A stretch of DNA of 64,000 bases from contig NZ_JSEE01000014.1 of NCBI RefSeq assembly GCF_001625355.1, forward strand, positions 1 to 64,000. Reading direction: 5' to 3'. The notes under the pieces were generated by a model that ran no database searches, was not told where the DNA came from, and was given only the letters and a program-made list of their open reading frames with translations. Shown here piece by piece: positions 27,125 through 35,316 of this stretch (the stretch's first letter is position 1; the number at the start of each line of letters is the position of its first letter). The stretch comes from Marinomonas sp. TW1 (GTDB lineage Bacteria > Pseudomonadota > Gammaproteobacteria > Pseudomonadales > Marinomonadaceae). Made by a program: the position numbers and the translations under genes.

Positions 27125-28051
27125 ATGAGCATCATTGAAGTTAGGCATTTAAAAACACTTACCGCACTGAGAGAAACAGGCAGCTTAGTAGAAGCGGCCG
27201 AACGAGTTCATTTGACTCAATCTGCTCTCTCACATCAATTAAAAGACCTAGAAGAAAAGCTTGGATGCCCACTCTTTATTCGTAAAACCAAACCGGTTCG
27301 CTTTACCAGTGCAGGTCTGCGTTTACTACAACTAGCCGACGATGTGCTGGTGTCTTTCCGTTCAGCTCAGCGCGACATTCAACGCTTTGCAGAAGGTGAA
27401 AGTGGTCGTTTGCACATCGCCATCGAATGTCATAGTTGCTATGAATGGCTCATGCCAACCATTGATCACTTCCGTGAGCATTGGCCTGACGTAGAACTTG
27501 ATTTGTCCACAGCGTTTGGCTTTATGCCACTGCCCGCACTGGCTCGTGGCGATCTGGACTTGGTCGTGACGTCCGATCCACAAGAGCTGCCAAATATTGA
27601 ATACATTCCTTTGTTTCAATACGAATCTCAAGTCGCTCTATCACGCCACCATGCCCTTGCTAAGAAAGATTTTCTAGTGCCAGAAGACTTTATCAAAGAA
27701 ACACTCATTAGCTATCCCGTTGAATCTGAGAGATTGGATATCTTCAAACATTTTCTGAACCCTGCCGGGATTGCGCCGGCAAAAATTCGTCACAGTGAAT
27801 TGACTCTAATGATGATGCAATTAGTCGCCAGCGGACGAGGTGTGTGTTGTTTACCAAACTGGGCCTTAACCGAATACACCAACCGTCAATATGTGATCAC
27901 TAAATCACTGGGCGAAGAAGGCGTCTGGTGCAAACTCTATTTGGCGATCCGTAAAGATCAAAGAGAAAACGCCTACATGGAAGACTTAATTAATACCGCT
28001 TCAAAGACATGCTTTAAAAATTTGAAAGGCATTTTAGCGCCAGAGCTATAA
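27125..28051 (+). CDS. metR: LysR-family regulator MetR
   Basis: Homocysteine-responsive activator of methionine genes. The 308-residue protein begins MSIIEVRHLKTLTALRETGS and continues with SALSHQLKDLEEKLGCPLFIR (helix-turn-helix and wing). It then shows AIECHSCYEWLMPTIDHFREHWP and DLVVTSDP, an array I recognise from E. coli MetR. LGEEGVWCKLYLAIR near the end also matches. No metE or other obvious target lies beside it, so its regulon is elsewhere. It converges with the RstB-like kinase gene. Confidence 0.9.
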   Translation: MSIIEVRHLKTLTALRETGSLVEAAERVHLTQSALSHQLKDLEEKLGCPLFIRKTKPVRFTSAGLRLLQLADDVLVSFRSAQRDIQRFAEGESGRLHIAIECHSCYEWLMPTIDHFREHWPDVELDLSTAFGFMPLPALARGDLDLVVTSDPQELPNIEYIPLFQYESQVALSRHHALAKKDFLVPEDFIKETLISYPVESERLDIFKHFLNPAGIAPAKIRHSELTLMMMQLVASGRGVCCLPNWALTEYTNRQYVITKSLGEEGVWCKLYLAIRKDQRENAYMEDLINTASKTCFKNLKGILAPEL

Positions 28052-28079
28052 GCGTCAGAACGACAAGAAAAGGTCAGCA

Positions 28080-29594
28080 TTAAGACAAGGTTGTTTGATG
28101 CTGACTGCGTGACCATATTAAGCTGAATTTTGCGCCACCCGACTCACTGGCATCGATCAATACCGCGCCACCATGCCAAAACGCAATACGTTGTACAATG
28201 GCAAGCCCCAGACCATAACCGCCTGAAGCACGAGTACGGCTATTGTCCAAACGCTGAAATGGAATAAATACTTTATCTCTGTCTTCGAATGCGATCCCAG
28301 GACCATCATCTTCAATGTCCACCTGCCAACGCTCAGAGTCTTGCAAGAAAGTGATGGTAATCTTACCTGCGGCGTATTTAGCCGCATTCAAAATGAGGTT
28401 TTGTAACGCTCGATTCAAATGATGCTCATCCGCCACCACAAGGTCATTTTCATCCATTCGAACTTCCACTTCCAAGTGTTTCAATAATGGATTGTTGTGC
28501 TGCAGAATGCCTTCAATAAGGTCTGTCATGGATATTTCATTGAAGTTCAATGCCAGCGAACCGTCTTCCAACTTACCGTAGGTTAACACTTCATCAACCA
28601 AGGTGTTTAATTCTTCAACATCCCCTTCTAAGGCTTCAACAGTGCTCGCTACGTCCTCATCCACTTCGTCTTTCATCACTTCCAAACCAAAGCGAAGACG
28701 AGCAATCGGGGTTCTTAACTCGTGGGAAATCGCATTAATCATTTCACGCTGTACTTTTAGCAGACGCTGAATATGAGAAGACATAGAGTCAAAGGAATAA
28801 GCCAACTCTTTTAGCGTACCACTACTATCAGGAATGCCTTTTGGTAAACCACTGCGACCACGCGCAATTTGTCGGGTAATACTTTCAAAGGTTTTTCGTT
28901 TGAAATCGAGAGTCAGTAATTCACGCCAAATCAGCACCAGCATAATGGCCACGCCAATGCTCGAAACCGCAACAACGGTAAAGGTTAAAGAAATGTAATC
29001 CCTATCTGCCGCCGATAAATACACAGGCTCTGTGGCCTCTGCATCCTTCCAGATAAAACCATATTGACTGTAAATACCACGAACTCTTGCAATGCCTGTG
29101 AGCTCCGCCGTCACTTGCTGCGCAAAAGGCTCCATGGATACACTGGACATACTTTCGAATAGGACTTTTTTATCTTGGTAAGAGAATTGATCTGCAAAAA
29201 TAAACCGATCAAGCAGAGGCTCAATTCTAAAAATAAACGGCCCAGCTTTTGTACGACCAATGAGAAGAGGGCTTTCAACGGGGCCAAGCGCAACTTGATA
29301 ACTGCCATCAGGCAATTTCAACCAGCTTTTGTTTTTAAGTAAAGAAGAAATTTCATCAACACTAAAGCGTTCTGACGGTCGCACTGTCCAGTTAAAGCGA
29401 GAATTGGGTAAATCTCGACTTTCACCAGACAAAAACAATACCGCACTGAGCTCTGCATCCACAGAAAGTAACTGCTCAGTCCGTGTTGTCTCGTAACGAA
29501 TTTGCGTGAATTCCATGACAGCGTAACACGCTGCTACGACCAGAACACCGCCAATGATGAGGTGTCGATAAAGTCGCCACATTTCTTCACGCAT
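28080..29594 (-). CDS. rstB: Sensor histidine kinase, RstB-like
   Basis: Inner-membrane sensor kinase of 504 residues partnered with the RstA-like regulator ending 7 bp upstream. Two membrane segments (about 10-28 and 200-222) bracket a periplasmic sensor of about 170 residues. A HAMP-like stretch follows, then HisKA with INAISHELRTPIARLRFGLE, and HATPase with LILNAAKYAAG, DDGPGI and GGYGLGLAIV. Gene order rstA-rstB and the RIARLRF-type H-box fit the RstB/EnvZ group. The assignment to RstB follows mainly from its partner. Confidence 0.85.
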   Translation of the reverse strand: MREEMWRLYRHLIIGGVLVVAACYAVMEFTQIRYETTRTEQLLSVDAELSAVLFLSGESRDLPNSRFNWTVRPSERFSVDEISSLLKNKSWLKLPDGSYQVALGPVESPLLIGRTKAGPFIFRIEPLLDRFIFADQFSYQDKKVLFESMSSVSMEPFAQQVTAELTGIARVRGIYSQYGFIWKDAEATEPVYLSAADRDYISLTFTVVAVSSIGVAIMLVLIWRELLTLDFKRKTFESITRQIARGRSGLPKGIPDSSGTLKELAYSFDSMSSHIQRLLKVQREMINAISHELRTPIARLRFGLEVMKDEVDEDVASTVEALEGDVEELNTLVDEVLTYGKLEDGSLALNFNEISMTDLIEGILQHNNPLLKHLEVEVRMDENDLVVADEHHLNRALQNLILNAAKYAAGKITITFLQDSERWQVDIEDDGPGIAFEDRDKVFIPFQRLDNSRTRASGGYGLGLAIVQRIAFWHGGAVLIDASESGGAKFSLIWSRSQHQTTLS

Positions 29595-29601
29595 AAGGGC
29601 C

Positions 29602-30321
29602 TTATACTTCTTTTACGAACAAATAACCTTTACTACGAATGGTCTTTATTCGGCGGGGATGAATCGGGTCATCGCCAATTTTTGAACGAATACGTGAAAT
29701 ACGGACATCGACAGAACGGTCTTGTCCATCGTATTCAATACCTCGTAATTCACCAAAGATTTCCTCACGGCTAAGAATTCGACCCGCACTGCTCGCCAAT
29801 AACCAAAGTAAATCAAATTCGGCGCTGGTGAGCTCCACTTCTTCGTCCAACAACCAAGCTTCACGGCGAGAATTATCAATTTTCAATGGACCAAAAACGA
29901 GGTTTTGTTCTTCCTTCGTTGCATCAAGTGTTAAATCAACATCTTGTGTGCTTCGACGAAGCAGTGATTGTACTCTTGCTAGCAAAACTCTCGGCTTCGC
30001 TGGCTTGGATACATAATCATCGGCACCAATTTCTAGGCCAAGAATCTGATCCACATCATCACTGCGTGCAGTCAGCATCAAAATGGGGCCTTTATAGTCA
30101 TTACGAACACTACGACACACAGTAAAACCGTCTGCACCAGGTAGCATCAAATCCAAAATAACCAGAGAAGGTTGTTCATTCACAATTCGACTAATGGCTT
30201 TACGGCCATCAGGCTCAACGCTCACATTAAAACCATTTTTCTGTAAATATTCTTGGGTGAGCGAGGCCAAGCGCTCATCATCCTCAACAATCAAAATTGT
30301 TTGGTCTTCATTCACACTCAT
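29602..30321 (-). CDS. rstA: OmpR-family response regulator, RstA-like
   Basis: A 239-residue regulator with an N-terminal receiver (ILIVEDDERLASLTQEYL; acceptor aspartate in LVILDLMLPGADGFTVC, about residue 57) and a C-terminal winged-helix DNA-binding domain. GIEYDGQDRSVDVRISRIR and RIKTIRSKGYLF close the latter. The pattern VEPDGR, then ILGLEIGADDY, then RGIEYDGQDRSVDV is very close to E. coli RstA. It is co-transcribed with the kinase gene; targets are not visible here. Confidence 0.9.
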   Translation of the reverse strand: MSVNEDQTILIVEDDERLASLTQEYLQKNGFNVSVEPDGRKAISRIVNEQPSLVILDLMLPGADGFTVCRSVRNDYKGPILMLTARSDDVDQILGLEIGADDYVSKPAKPRVLLARVQSLLRRSTQDVDLTLDATKEEQNLVFGPLKIDNSRREAWLLDEEVELTSAEFDLLWLLASSAGRILSREEIFGELRGIEYDGQDRSVDVRISRIRSKIGDDPIHPRRIKTIRSKGYLFVKEV

Positions 30322-30382
30322 GGGCAGTCCTCGTCCAATTTCTGCTTTAGTTTTAATTACTTATAAATCAACAAGCTTGACT

Positions 30383-30835
30383 TCAATCTACTAGAAGATT
30401 TTGGATTTGTCTAACTCTGTCACGATTAATTCCAAAATCAGAATAGCCAACACGTGATGCAGAGCGAATATGCACAACACTGTCGCTTTTTGGTAAATAA
30501 AACTCTACATCATCAATATAGCCGACAATGTCACTTTCTACCTCAAAGTGCGCATAACCCAGCGAATGATCAACTAATTTAGCACCTTGTTGCAGCATAT
30601 AGGCTTCAATTCGTAGCTGCACATCTTGACGATTGCCGGAATACACCAGAGGCTCAGCAAAGTGAACCTCATCGGTCTGATCCGTTTGGGTGGAAATACA
30701 ATTTGGAGAACTGGAACAAAGCTTCAACTGTCCATTTGTAACGCCTAATCCTTCTGGCATCTGATTGTTCATTGTGACGTAAACAAAAAAGCCTGCGAGT
30801 AAAACTACTACCAACAAAATCATCCAGCGAACCAT
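30383..30835 (-). CDS. DUF1499 family protein, membrane-anchored
   Basis: A 150-residue protein with one N-terminal hydrophobic segment (about 4-22), then a DUF1499 domain. The domain shows LCSSSPNCISTQTD (about residues 37-51) with the two conserved cysteines, FEVESDIVGYIDDVEFYLP and VVHIRSASRVGYSDFGINRDRV. Function is unknown; the family is widespread in proteobacteria. It lies between rluB (30 bp upstream) and the RstA-like gene on the same strand. Confidence 0.88.
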   Translation of the reverse strand: MVRWMILLVVVLLAGFFVYVTMNNQMPEGLGVTNGQLKLCSSSPNCISTQTDQTDEVHFAEPLVYSGNRQDVQLRIEAYMLQQGAKLVDHSLGYAHFEVESDIVGYIDDVEFYLPKSDSVVHIRSASRVGYSDFGINRDRVRQIQNLLVD

Positions 30836-30865
30836 GCTTATTCTATCTCCAACCTTGACGGATAT

Positions 30866-31762
30866 TTATCGAAATGATCTTTTGCCAGGCTTTTTCGGCT
30901 TAAATTCTGGTTTTTCACTTGATTGCCAATCAAAGCCTTTGGCACGACGAGCACCACCTGCTGTCGCCTTATTCTTGTTACGTTTCATATCCAGCTTTTG
31001 CTGTTGAGTCTTAGGCTGAGTTGCCGTTGATTGTAAATCGACTAGATCGCATAACGCATTCACCTCATCGTTTTCCATCTCAACCCAACGACCAACCTTG
31101 GCTTTCGATGGTAAGAAAACCGGTCCAAAACGAACACGCTTCAAACGGTTTACTTTCACGCCTTGAGATTCCCAAAGGCGACGAACTTCTCGGTTACGAC
31201 CTTCCATCAAACAAACATAAAACCAGTGATTAATGCCTTCACCACCACCATCGACGATGTCGGTGAATTTTGCCGGACCATCTTCAAGGTTCACACCTTT
31301 TTTTAGATTGTCTAAATTTTCGTCCGTTACTTCTCCCATCACTCGCACCAAGTACTCTCGGTCGATTTCTGTGGAAGGGTGCATCAGACGATTGGCCAAC
31401 TCGCCGTCGGTTGTAAACAACAGCAGACCAGAGGTATTAATGTCTAATCGACCAACCGCAATCCAGCGTTCACCACGTAATTTAGGCAGCTTTTCAAATA
31501 CCGTTGTGCGACCTTCTGGATCTTTACGTGTGCAGACTTCACCTTCAGGTTTGTTGTAAATGATGACTCGGCGATTGGCACCCGCTTCCGTCGCCACGAT
31601 GGCATAACCGTCTATGGTAATAGAATCCGTGATGCTGACACGATCACCCAAAGTTGCCACTTCGCCATTGACCATGACGCGACCTTCGCGGATACGGTTT
31701 TCCATTTCACGTCGAGAACCTTGTCCTGCACGTGCTAATACTTTCTGTAACTTTTCGTCCAT
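30866..31762 (-). CDS. rluB: 23S rRNA pseudouridine synthase RluB
   Basis: Converts U2605 of 23S rRNA to pseudouridine. An N-terminal S4 domain ([19 protein letters not shown]) precedes the catalytic domain with the RsuA/RluB aspartate motif [20 protein letters not shown] and [15 protein letters not shown] basic Lys/Arg-rich tail of about 50 residues ends the protein, as is common for RluB. I choose ATG 31762, which has AGAGG six bases upstream and gives [10 protein letters not shown]. An in-frame start at 31795 would add 11 unlikely residues. Confidence 0.93.
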   Translation of the reverse strand: MDEKLQKVLARAGQGSRREMENRIREGRVMVNGEVATLGDRVSITDSITIDGYAIVATEAGANRRVIIYNKPEGEVCTRKDPEGRTTVFEKLPKLRGERWIAVGRLDINTSGLLLFTTDGELANRLMHPSTEIDREYLVRVMGEVTDENLDNLKKGVNLEDGPAKFTDIVDGGGEGINHWFYVCLMEGRNREVRRLWESQGVKVNRLKRVRFGPVFLPSKAKVGRWVEMENDEVNALCDLVDLQSTATQPKTQQQKLDMKRNKNKATAGGARRAKGFDWQSSEKPEFKPKKPGKRSFR

Positions 31763-31876
31763 TACGAACCTCTTTTGGGGAATGCTTCTCAGCAACCTAT
31801 ATCAACAAATTTCAATCTTTAATATCCTGTATTATAAGCCAGACAAACAGGGGCTAACAGCTGAAAATACAACAAT

Positions 31877-32497
31877 TTACGTAAATGGTGCTGGATCACC
31901 AGCCCCAATTCGAACGACCTCGATGCTATCGGACTCCATTGCCACCACCGTAGTGGGTTGAAAGCCACAAAACCCGCCATCAATTACTAAATCTAGAGCA
32001 TGTTCTAAGGTATCGCGAATGTCATACGGATCCGTCATTGGATCGGTTTCACCCGGCAAAATCAAGGACGCACTCATAATCGGCTCCCCCAGCTCCTCTA
32101 ATAAAGCGGAGACTATGCGATTATTGGGCACACGAATCCCAATGGTTTTGCGTTTTGGGTGCAATAAACGTCTTGGCACTTCTGAGGTGGCCGAAAAGAT
32201 AAAGGTGTAAGGGCCAGGCGTGTTACTTTTTAACAATCGATATAAACGATTATCAAAACGAGCATAAGTCGAAATTTCAGATAAATCTCGGCACACTAGG
32301 GTGAAGTTGTGTTTGTCGTCCAACCGCCGAATGGCACGTATTCTGTCCAACGCCGATTTATCCCCCAAATGACAACCCAAGGAATAGCCACAATCCGTTG
32401 GATACACAATCACACCACCTTGTCGAATCACTTCCGCCGCTTGTTTTATCAAGCGAACTTGTGGATTCTCTGGATGTATTTGAAAAAATTGACTCAT
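31877..32497 (-). CDS. yciO: YciO/YrdC/Sua5-family protein
   Basis: A 206-residue member of the threonylcarbamoyl-AMP synthase superfamily. It shows GGVIVYPTDCGYSLGCHL (about residues 27-44), KHNFTLVCRDLSEIS and PGPYTFIFSAT, typical of the YciO branch; YrdC/TsaC proteins are usually shorter and carry KRP-type motifs. The YciO role in cells is unclear and may not be tRNA t6A synthesis. It sits between rnm and rluB, as in E. coli, supporting the call. Confidence 0.9.
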   Translation of the reverse strand: MSQFFQIHPENPQVRLIKQAAEVIRQGGVIVYPTDCGYSLGCHLGDKSALDRIRAIRRLDDKHNFTLVCRDLSEISTYARFDNRLYRLLKSNTPGPYTFIFSATSEVPRRLLHPKRKTIGIRVPNNRIVSALLEELGEPIMSASLILPGETDPMTDPYDIRDTLEHALDLVIDGGFCGFQPTTVVAMESDSIEVVRIGAGDPAPFT

Positions 32498-32544
32498 ACT
32501 TCTTTCTCCACCTCAATTAAGAAGTTGTTCTGCCCTGATTATGC

Positions 32545-33396
32545 TCAATGCCAATGTTGCCAAACCAAATCCACCTGACTCTCATGAATTTGGGTAAATT
32601 TACCGACCTGCATCCAAGGCCCAAAAGGGCCATGATAATCGCTCCCCGCAGAGGCTTTTAAACCAAAGGTTAAGGATAAGGATTCCAATAAACGAACATG
32701 GTCTGGACGTTCATTACCGGAGGCCACTTCGATACCCGTCCCCCCCCACTTACTAAAATCCCCTAATAAGCGGCGTAATTTGGTCACCGTTAATGGGTAA
32801 CGTTTTGGATGCGCCAAGATCAGCTCCATCCCCTGTTCCGCTAACGCACCCAAGACATCTTCAAGCTCTGGCCAAACATCTCTTAATTTACCCAAACGTT
32901 TATTACCTAAATAACGATCAAAGGCTTTATTGGCGTCCTTCACTAGCCCTTTCTCAACCAACAGCTGAGCAAAATGAGGCCGCCCTAATTGGCTTTCTCC
33001 TGCAAGAGCGATGGCTTCATCAAATAAGTCAGGCAAGCCTTGCTTTACCAACAAATCAGCAATGCGTCTTGCTCTATCTAGCCGTATGGTTTGATTTTGT
33101 TTCACTATCGCCTGCAACGCCGAATTGTCATCACTGAAATTCAACGCGACCATGTGTAAAGGAATACCATTCCACTGGGTCGATAATTCCACACCATTGA
33201 TAAAGCTTAGATCATGTTCGGCCGCTCGTTGTCGCGCTTCACTTAAACCATCCAATGTGTCGTGATCGGTTAACGCAAACAAACTCACTTTTTGCTCAGC
33301 CGCCAAGTCAATTAATTGCGTCGGTGAAAGTTTGCCATCGGAACGTGTGGAATGGGTATGTAAATCTACTTTTCGGTAACTCGCAGCTTCTGGCAT
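32545..33396 (-). CDS. rnm: PHP-domain phosphoesterase Rnm/YciV (3',5'-nucleotide phosphatase)
   Basis: Metal-dependent phosphoesterase of 283 residues. The PHP signature is visible: VDLHTHSTRSDG (HxH, about residues 10-21), LFALTDHDTLDGL (about 39-51), NGVELST and the later ILAHPKRYPLT and GSDYHGPFGPWM metal ligands. The E. coli YciV/RnmA homologue hydrolyses 3',5'-nucleoside bisphosphates and trims 5' ends of small RNAs. The rnm-yciO-rluB order matches E. coli. Confidence 0.92.
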   Translation of the reverse strand: MPEAASYRKVDLHTHSTRSDGKLSPTQLIDLAAEQKVSLFALTDHDTLDGLSEARQRAAEHDLSFINGVELSTQWNGIPLHMVALNFSDDNSALQAIVKQNQTIRLDRARRIADLLVKQGLPDLFDEAIALAGESQLGRPHFAQLLVEKGLVKDANKAFDRYLGNKRLGKLRDVWPELEDVLGALAEQGMELILAHPKRYPLTVTKLRRLLGDFSKWGGTGIEVASGNERPDHVRLLESLSLTFGLKASAGSDYHGPFGPWMQVGKFTQIHESQVDLVWQHWH

Positions 33397-33461
33397 AGAC
33401 GGACTGTTCTTTAAAAGGAATGATGGTTATTATAAGCCAGCATACATAAATTGGTTTTTAT

Positions 33462-33998
33462 ATGAAATTACTATTCGATTTTCTTCCCATTGTTATCTTT
33501 TTTGTTGTCTACAAAATGACAGGCGACATCATTTTAGCAACCGCCGTCTTAATTCCGGCAACCCTTCTGCAAGTTGGCTACACCTGGCTAAAGCACAAAA
33601 CGGTGGAAAAAATGCACCTTGTGTCCCTCGCTCTTGTTGTGCTGCTTGGAGGCGCCACCGTACTGATGGGCGATGGCGATTTTATTAAGTGGAAACCCAC
33701 CATAGTGAATGGATTGTTTGCCATTGTGTTTTTTGGTAGCCAATTCATTGGCAACAAAAATATCATTCAACGCATGATGGGAGACAAGTTAGAGTTACCC
33801 TTTAAGGTTTGGCGCACATTAAACCTCGCTTGGGTTGGATTCTTCATTGTCTCTGGTGTGACCAACCTCTATGTGGCTTTCAATTTCAGTGAAGACATTT
33901 GGGTAGACTTTAAACTCTTCGGTCTTTTGGGAATGACGGTGGTATTTATCATTCTGCAAGGCATTTACTTGTCTTCACACTTACAGAATAAGGAATAA
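33462..33998 (+). CDS. yciB: Septation protein A / YciB, inner-membrane protein
   Basis: A 178-residue polytopic membrane protein with about five hydrophobic segments. Characteristic stretches are [20 protein letters not shown] at the start, [18 protein letters not shown] in the middle and [13 protein letters not shown]. The family influences cell envelope and septum synthesis. yciI follows after 2 bp, the same pairing as in E. coli, and both diverge from rnm. Confidence 0.94.
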   Translation: MKLLFDFLPIVIFFVVYKMTGDIILATAVLIPATLLQVGYTWLKHKTVEKMHLVSLALVVLLGGATVLMGDGDFIKWKPTIVNGLFAIVFFGSQFIGNKNIIQRMMGDKLELPFKVWRTLNLAWVGFFIVSGVTNLYVAFNFSEDIWVDFKLFGLLGMTVVFIILQGIYLSSHLQNKE

Positions 33999-34000
33999 CT

Positions 34001-34303
34001 ATGCTGTATTCTATTGTTGGGCAAGACGTAGCAAACAGCCTAAGCGCACGCCAATCGGTACGTCCTGCTCATCTTGAGCGTTTAGAAGCCTTACAAAAAG
34101 AAGGTCGCTTGGTATTGGCCGGACCTAATCCTGCGATAGAGTCAGATACTCCAGGGGAAGCTGGCTTTACAGGCAGCATCATTATTGCTGAGTTTACCGA
34201 CCTAAAAGCGGCAAAAACTTGGGCCGAAGCGGACCCTTATGTGGCAGCAGGCGTCTATCAATCGGTAGAAGTAAAACCTTTTAAGCAGGTTTTCCCGAAC
34301 TAA
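34001..34303 (+). CDS. yciI: YciI family protein
   Basis: A 100-residue ferredoxin-like fold protein with the YciI pattern: a short strand, [24 protein letters not shown] (the conserved histidine in RPAHL) and [14 protein letters not shown] (the active-site-like aspartate). The function is not established; the fold recalls muconolactone isomerases. It is co-transcribed with yciB (2-bp gap) and ends before a strong bidirectional terminator. Confidence 0.93.
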   Translation: MLYSIVGQDVANSLSARQSVRPAHLERLEALQKEGRLVLAGPNPAIESDTPGEAGFTGSIIIAEFTDLKAAKTWAEADPYVAAGVYQSVEVKPFKQVFPN

Positions 34304-34342
34304 TCACACGAAGACGTGTTAACCATCTCAGCACACTGAGCA

Positions 34343-34372
34343 AAAGCGAAGAGACTTATCTTCGCTTTTTTT
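34343..34372. terminator. Bidirectional intrinsic terminator
   Basis: A perfect 10-bp stem AAAGCGAAGA / TCTTCGCTTT with a 6-base loop and flanking A and T runs lies between the convergent yciI and SelT/W-like genes. Confidence 0.9.
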
Positions 34373-34382
34373 ATGTCTGATA

Positions 34383-34682
34383 TTAAGAGTTAAGTGGCTT
34401 TTTGTCTTTCACATCTGAATGACCAAGATCGCGTTCAGGATCAATCACATCACGCAATCTTTGCTTGAGTACCTTAGCTTCAGGAAACCCTTCTTCCGCT
34501 TTACGGCACCAAATTTCTTCTCCGTTGACTCTGACTTTAAAAATACCACCTTGACTCGGCAACAAGGTCACACTTTTGATATCATCATCAAAGGTTGTCA
34601 GCAGCTCTTGTGCTAACCAAGCCGCGCGCAACATCCAGCGACATAAAGTACAATATTCAATTTCAACCACTGCCGTTCGCAT
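34383..34682 (-). CDS. SelT/SelW/SelH (Rdx) family thioredoxin-like protein
   Basis: A 99-residue protein with the family pattern VEIEYCTLCRWMLRAAWLAQ, where C-T-L-C replaces the CxxU/CxxC redox site (residues 11-14). It also has LLPSQGGIFKVRVNGEEIW and FPEAKVLKQRLRDVIDP. The bacterial cysteine-only forms are presumed redox proteins of unknown partner. It stands alone, between two convergent or divergent neighbours. Confidence 0.9.
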   Translation of the reverse strand: MRTAVVEIEYCTLCRWMLRAAWLAQELLTTFDDDIKSVTLLPSQGGIFKVRVNGEEIWCRKAEEGFPEAKVLKQRLRDVIDPERDLGHSDVKDKKPLNS

Positions 34683-34764
34683 TTGCTTTCTCCAACAAGT
34701 AAATAAATGGCCACATAGAAAAACGCCTCATGTTTAGAGGCCAAACCTAAAAGGAAACCGTTTC

Positions 34765-35316
34765 ATGCGTCACCTTATTTTGACTGCCCTCACCTTATTG
34801 GCTTTCAGCGCTCAAACTCAAGCGACACAAGTAGATATTGTAACGTCACAGGGCACAATTCGAGTAGATTTAAATGAGCAAGCCGCCCCAAAAACTGTGG
34901 CCAACTTTTTGCGTTATGTGGATGAAGGTTTTTATAACGACACCATATTCCATCGCGTTATGCGCGGTTTTATGATTCAAGGTGGTGGTTTCACTCAAGA
35001 TATGGGACGTAAATCTACCCACAAAGCCGTTGCCTATGAAGGCGATAATGGTCTTGCTAATAATCGTGGCACTTTGGCCATGGCAAGAACACAAGATCCT
35101 AATAGCGCCACCTCACAATTCTTTATTAATCAAGTCGACAACCATTTTCTGAATCATGGTGCACGTGGTGGCGCAGGCTACACCGTTTTTGGCTCTGTAT
35201 TAGCCGGAATGGAAGTAGTTGATGAGATTGCCGCCAGCAACACTCATAAAGTAGGCCCTTATGACAATGTACCTAGCACACCGGTTATGATCGAGAGCAT
35301 CAAACGTGTTGAATAG
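34765..35316 (+). CDS. ppiA: Periplasmic peptidylprolyl cis-trans isomerase, cyclophilin (PpiA type)
   Basis: Protein-folding catalyst exported by an N-terminal signal peptide (about residues 1-20, ending QTQA). The cyclophilin domain shows TVANFLRYVDEGFYNDTIFHR, MIQGGGFTQDM and ATSQFFINQVDN. The active-site arginine in FHRVM and the Gln-containing FFINQ strand are present. It has 183 residues. The mnmC reading frame begins within its last codons, giving an 11-bp overlap. A related cytoplasmic PpiB would lack the signal peptide. Confidence 0.92.
   Translation: MRHLILTALTLLAFSAQTQATQVDIVTSQGTIRVDLNEQAAPKTVANFLRYVDEGFYNDTIFHRVMRGFMIQGGGFTQDMGRKSTHKAVAYEGDNGLANNRGTLAMARTQDPNSATSQFFINQVDNHFLNHGARGGAGYTVFGSVLAGMEVVDEIAASNTHKVGPYDNVPSTPVMIESIKRVE

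Noticed and set aside
28073..28105. 8-bp inverted repeat GTCAGCAT / ATGCTGAC at the convergent metR-rstB ends as a terminator
   Set aside because: The 17-base loop and lack of a T-run make it weak; not supported as a terminator.
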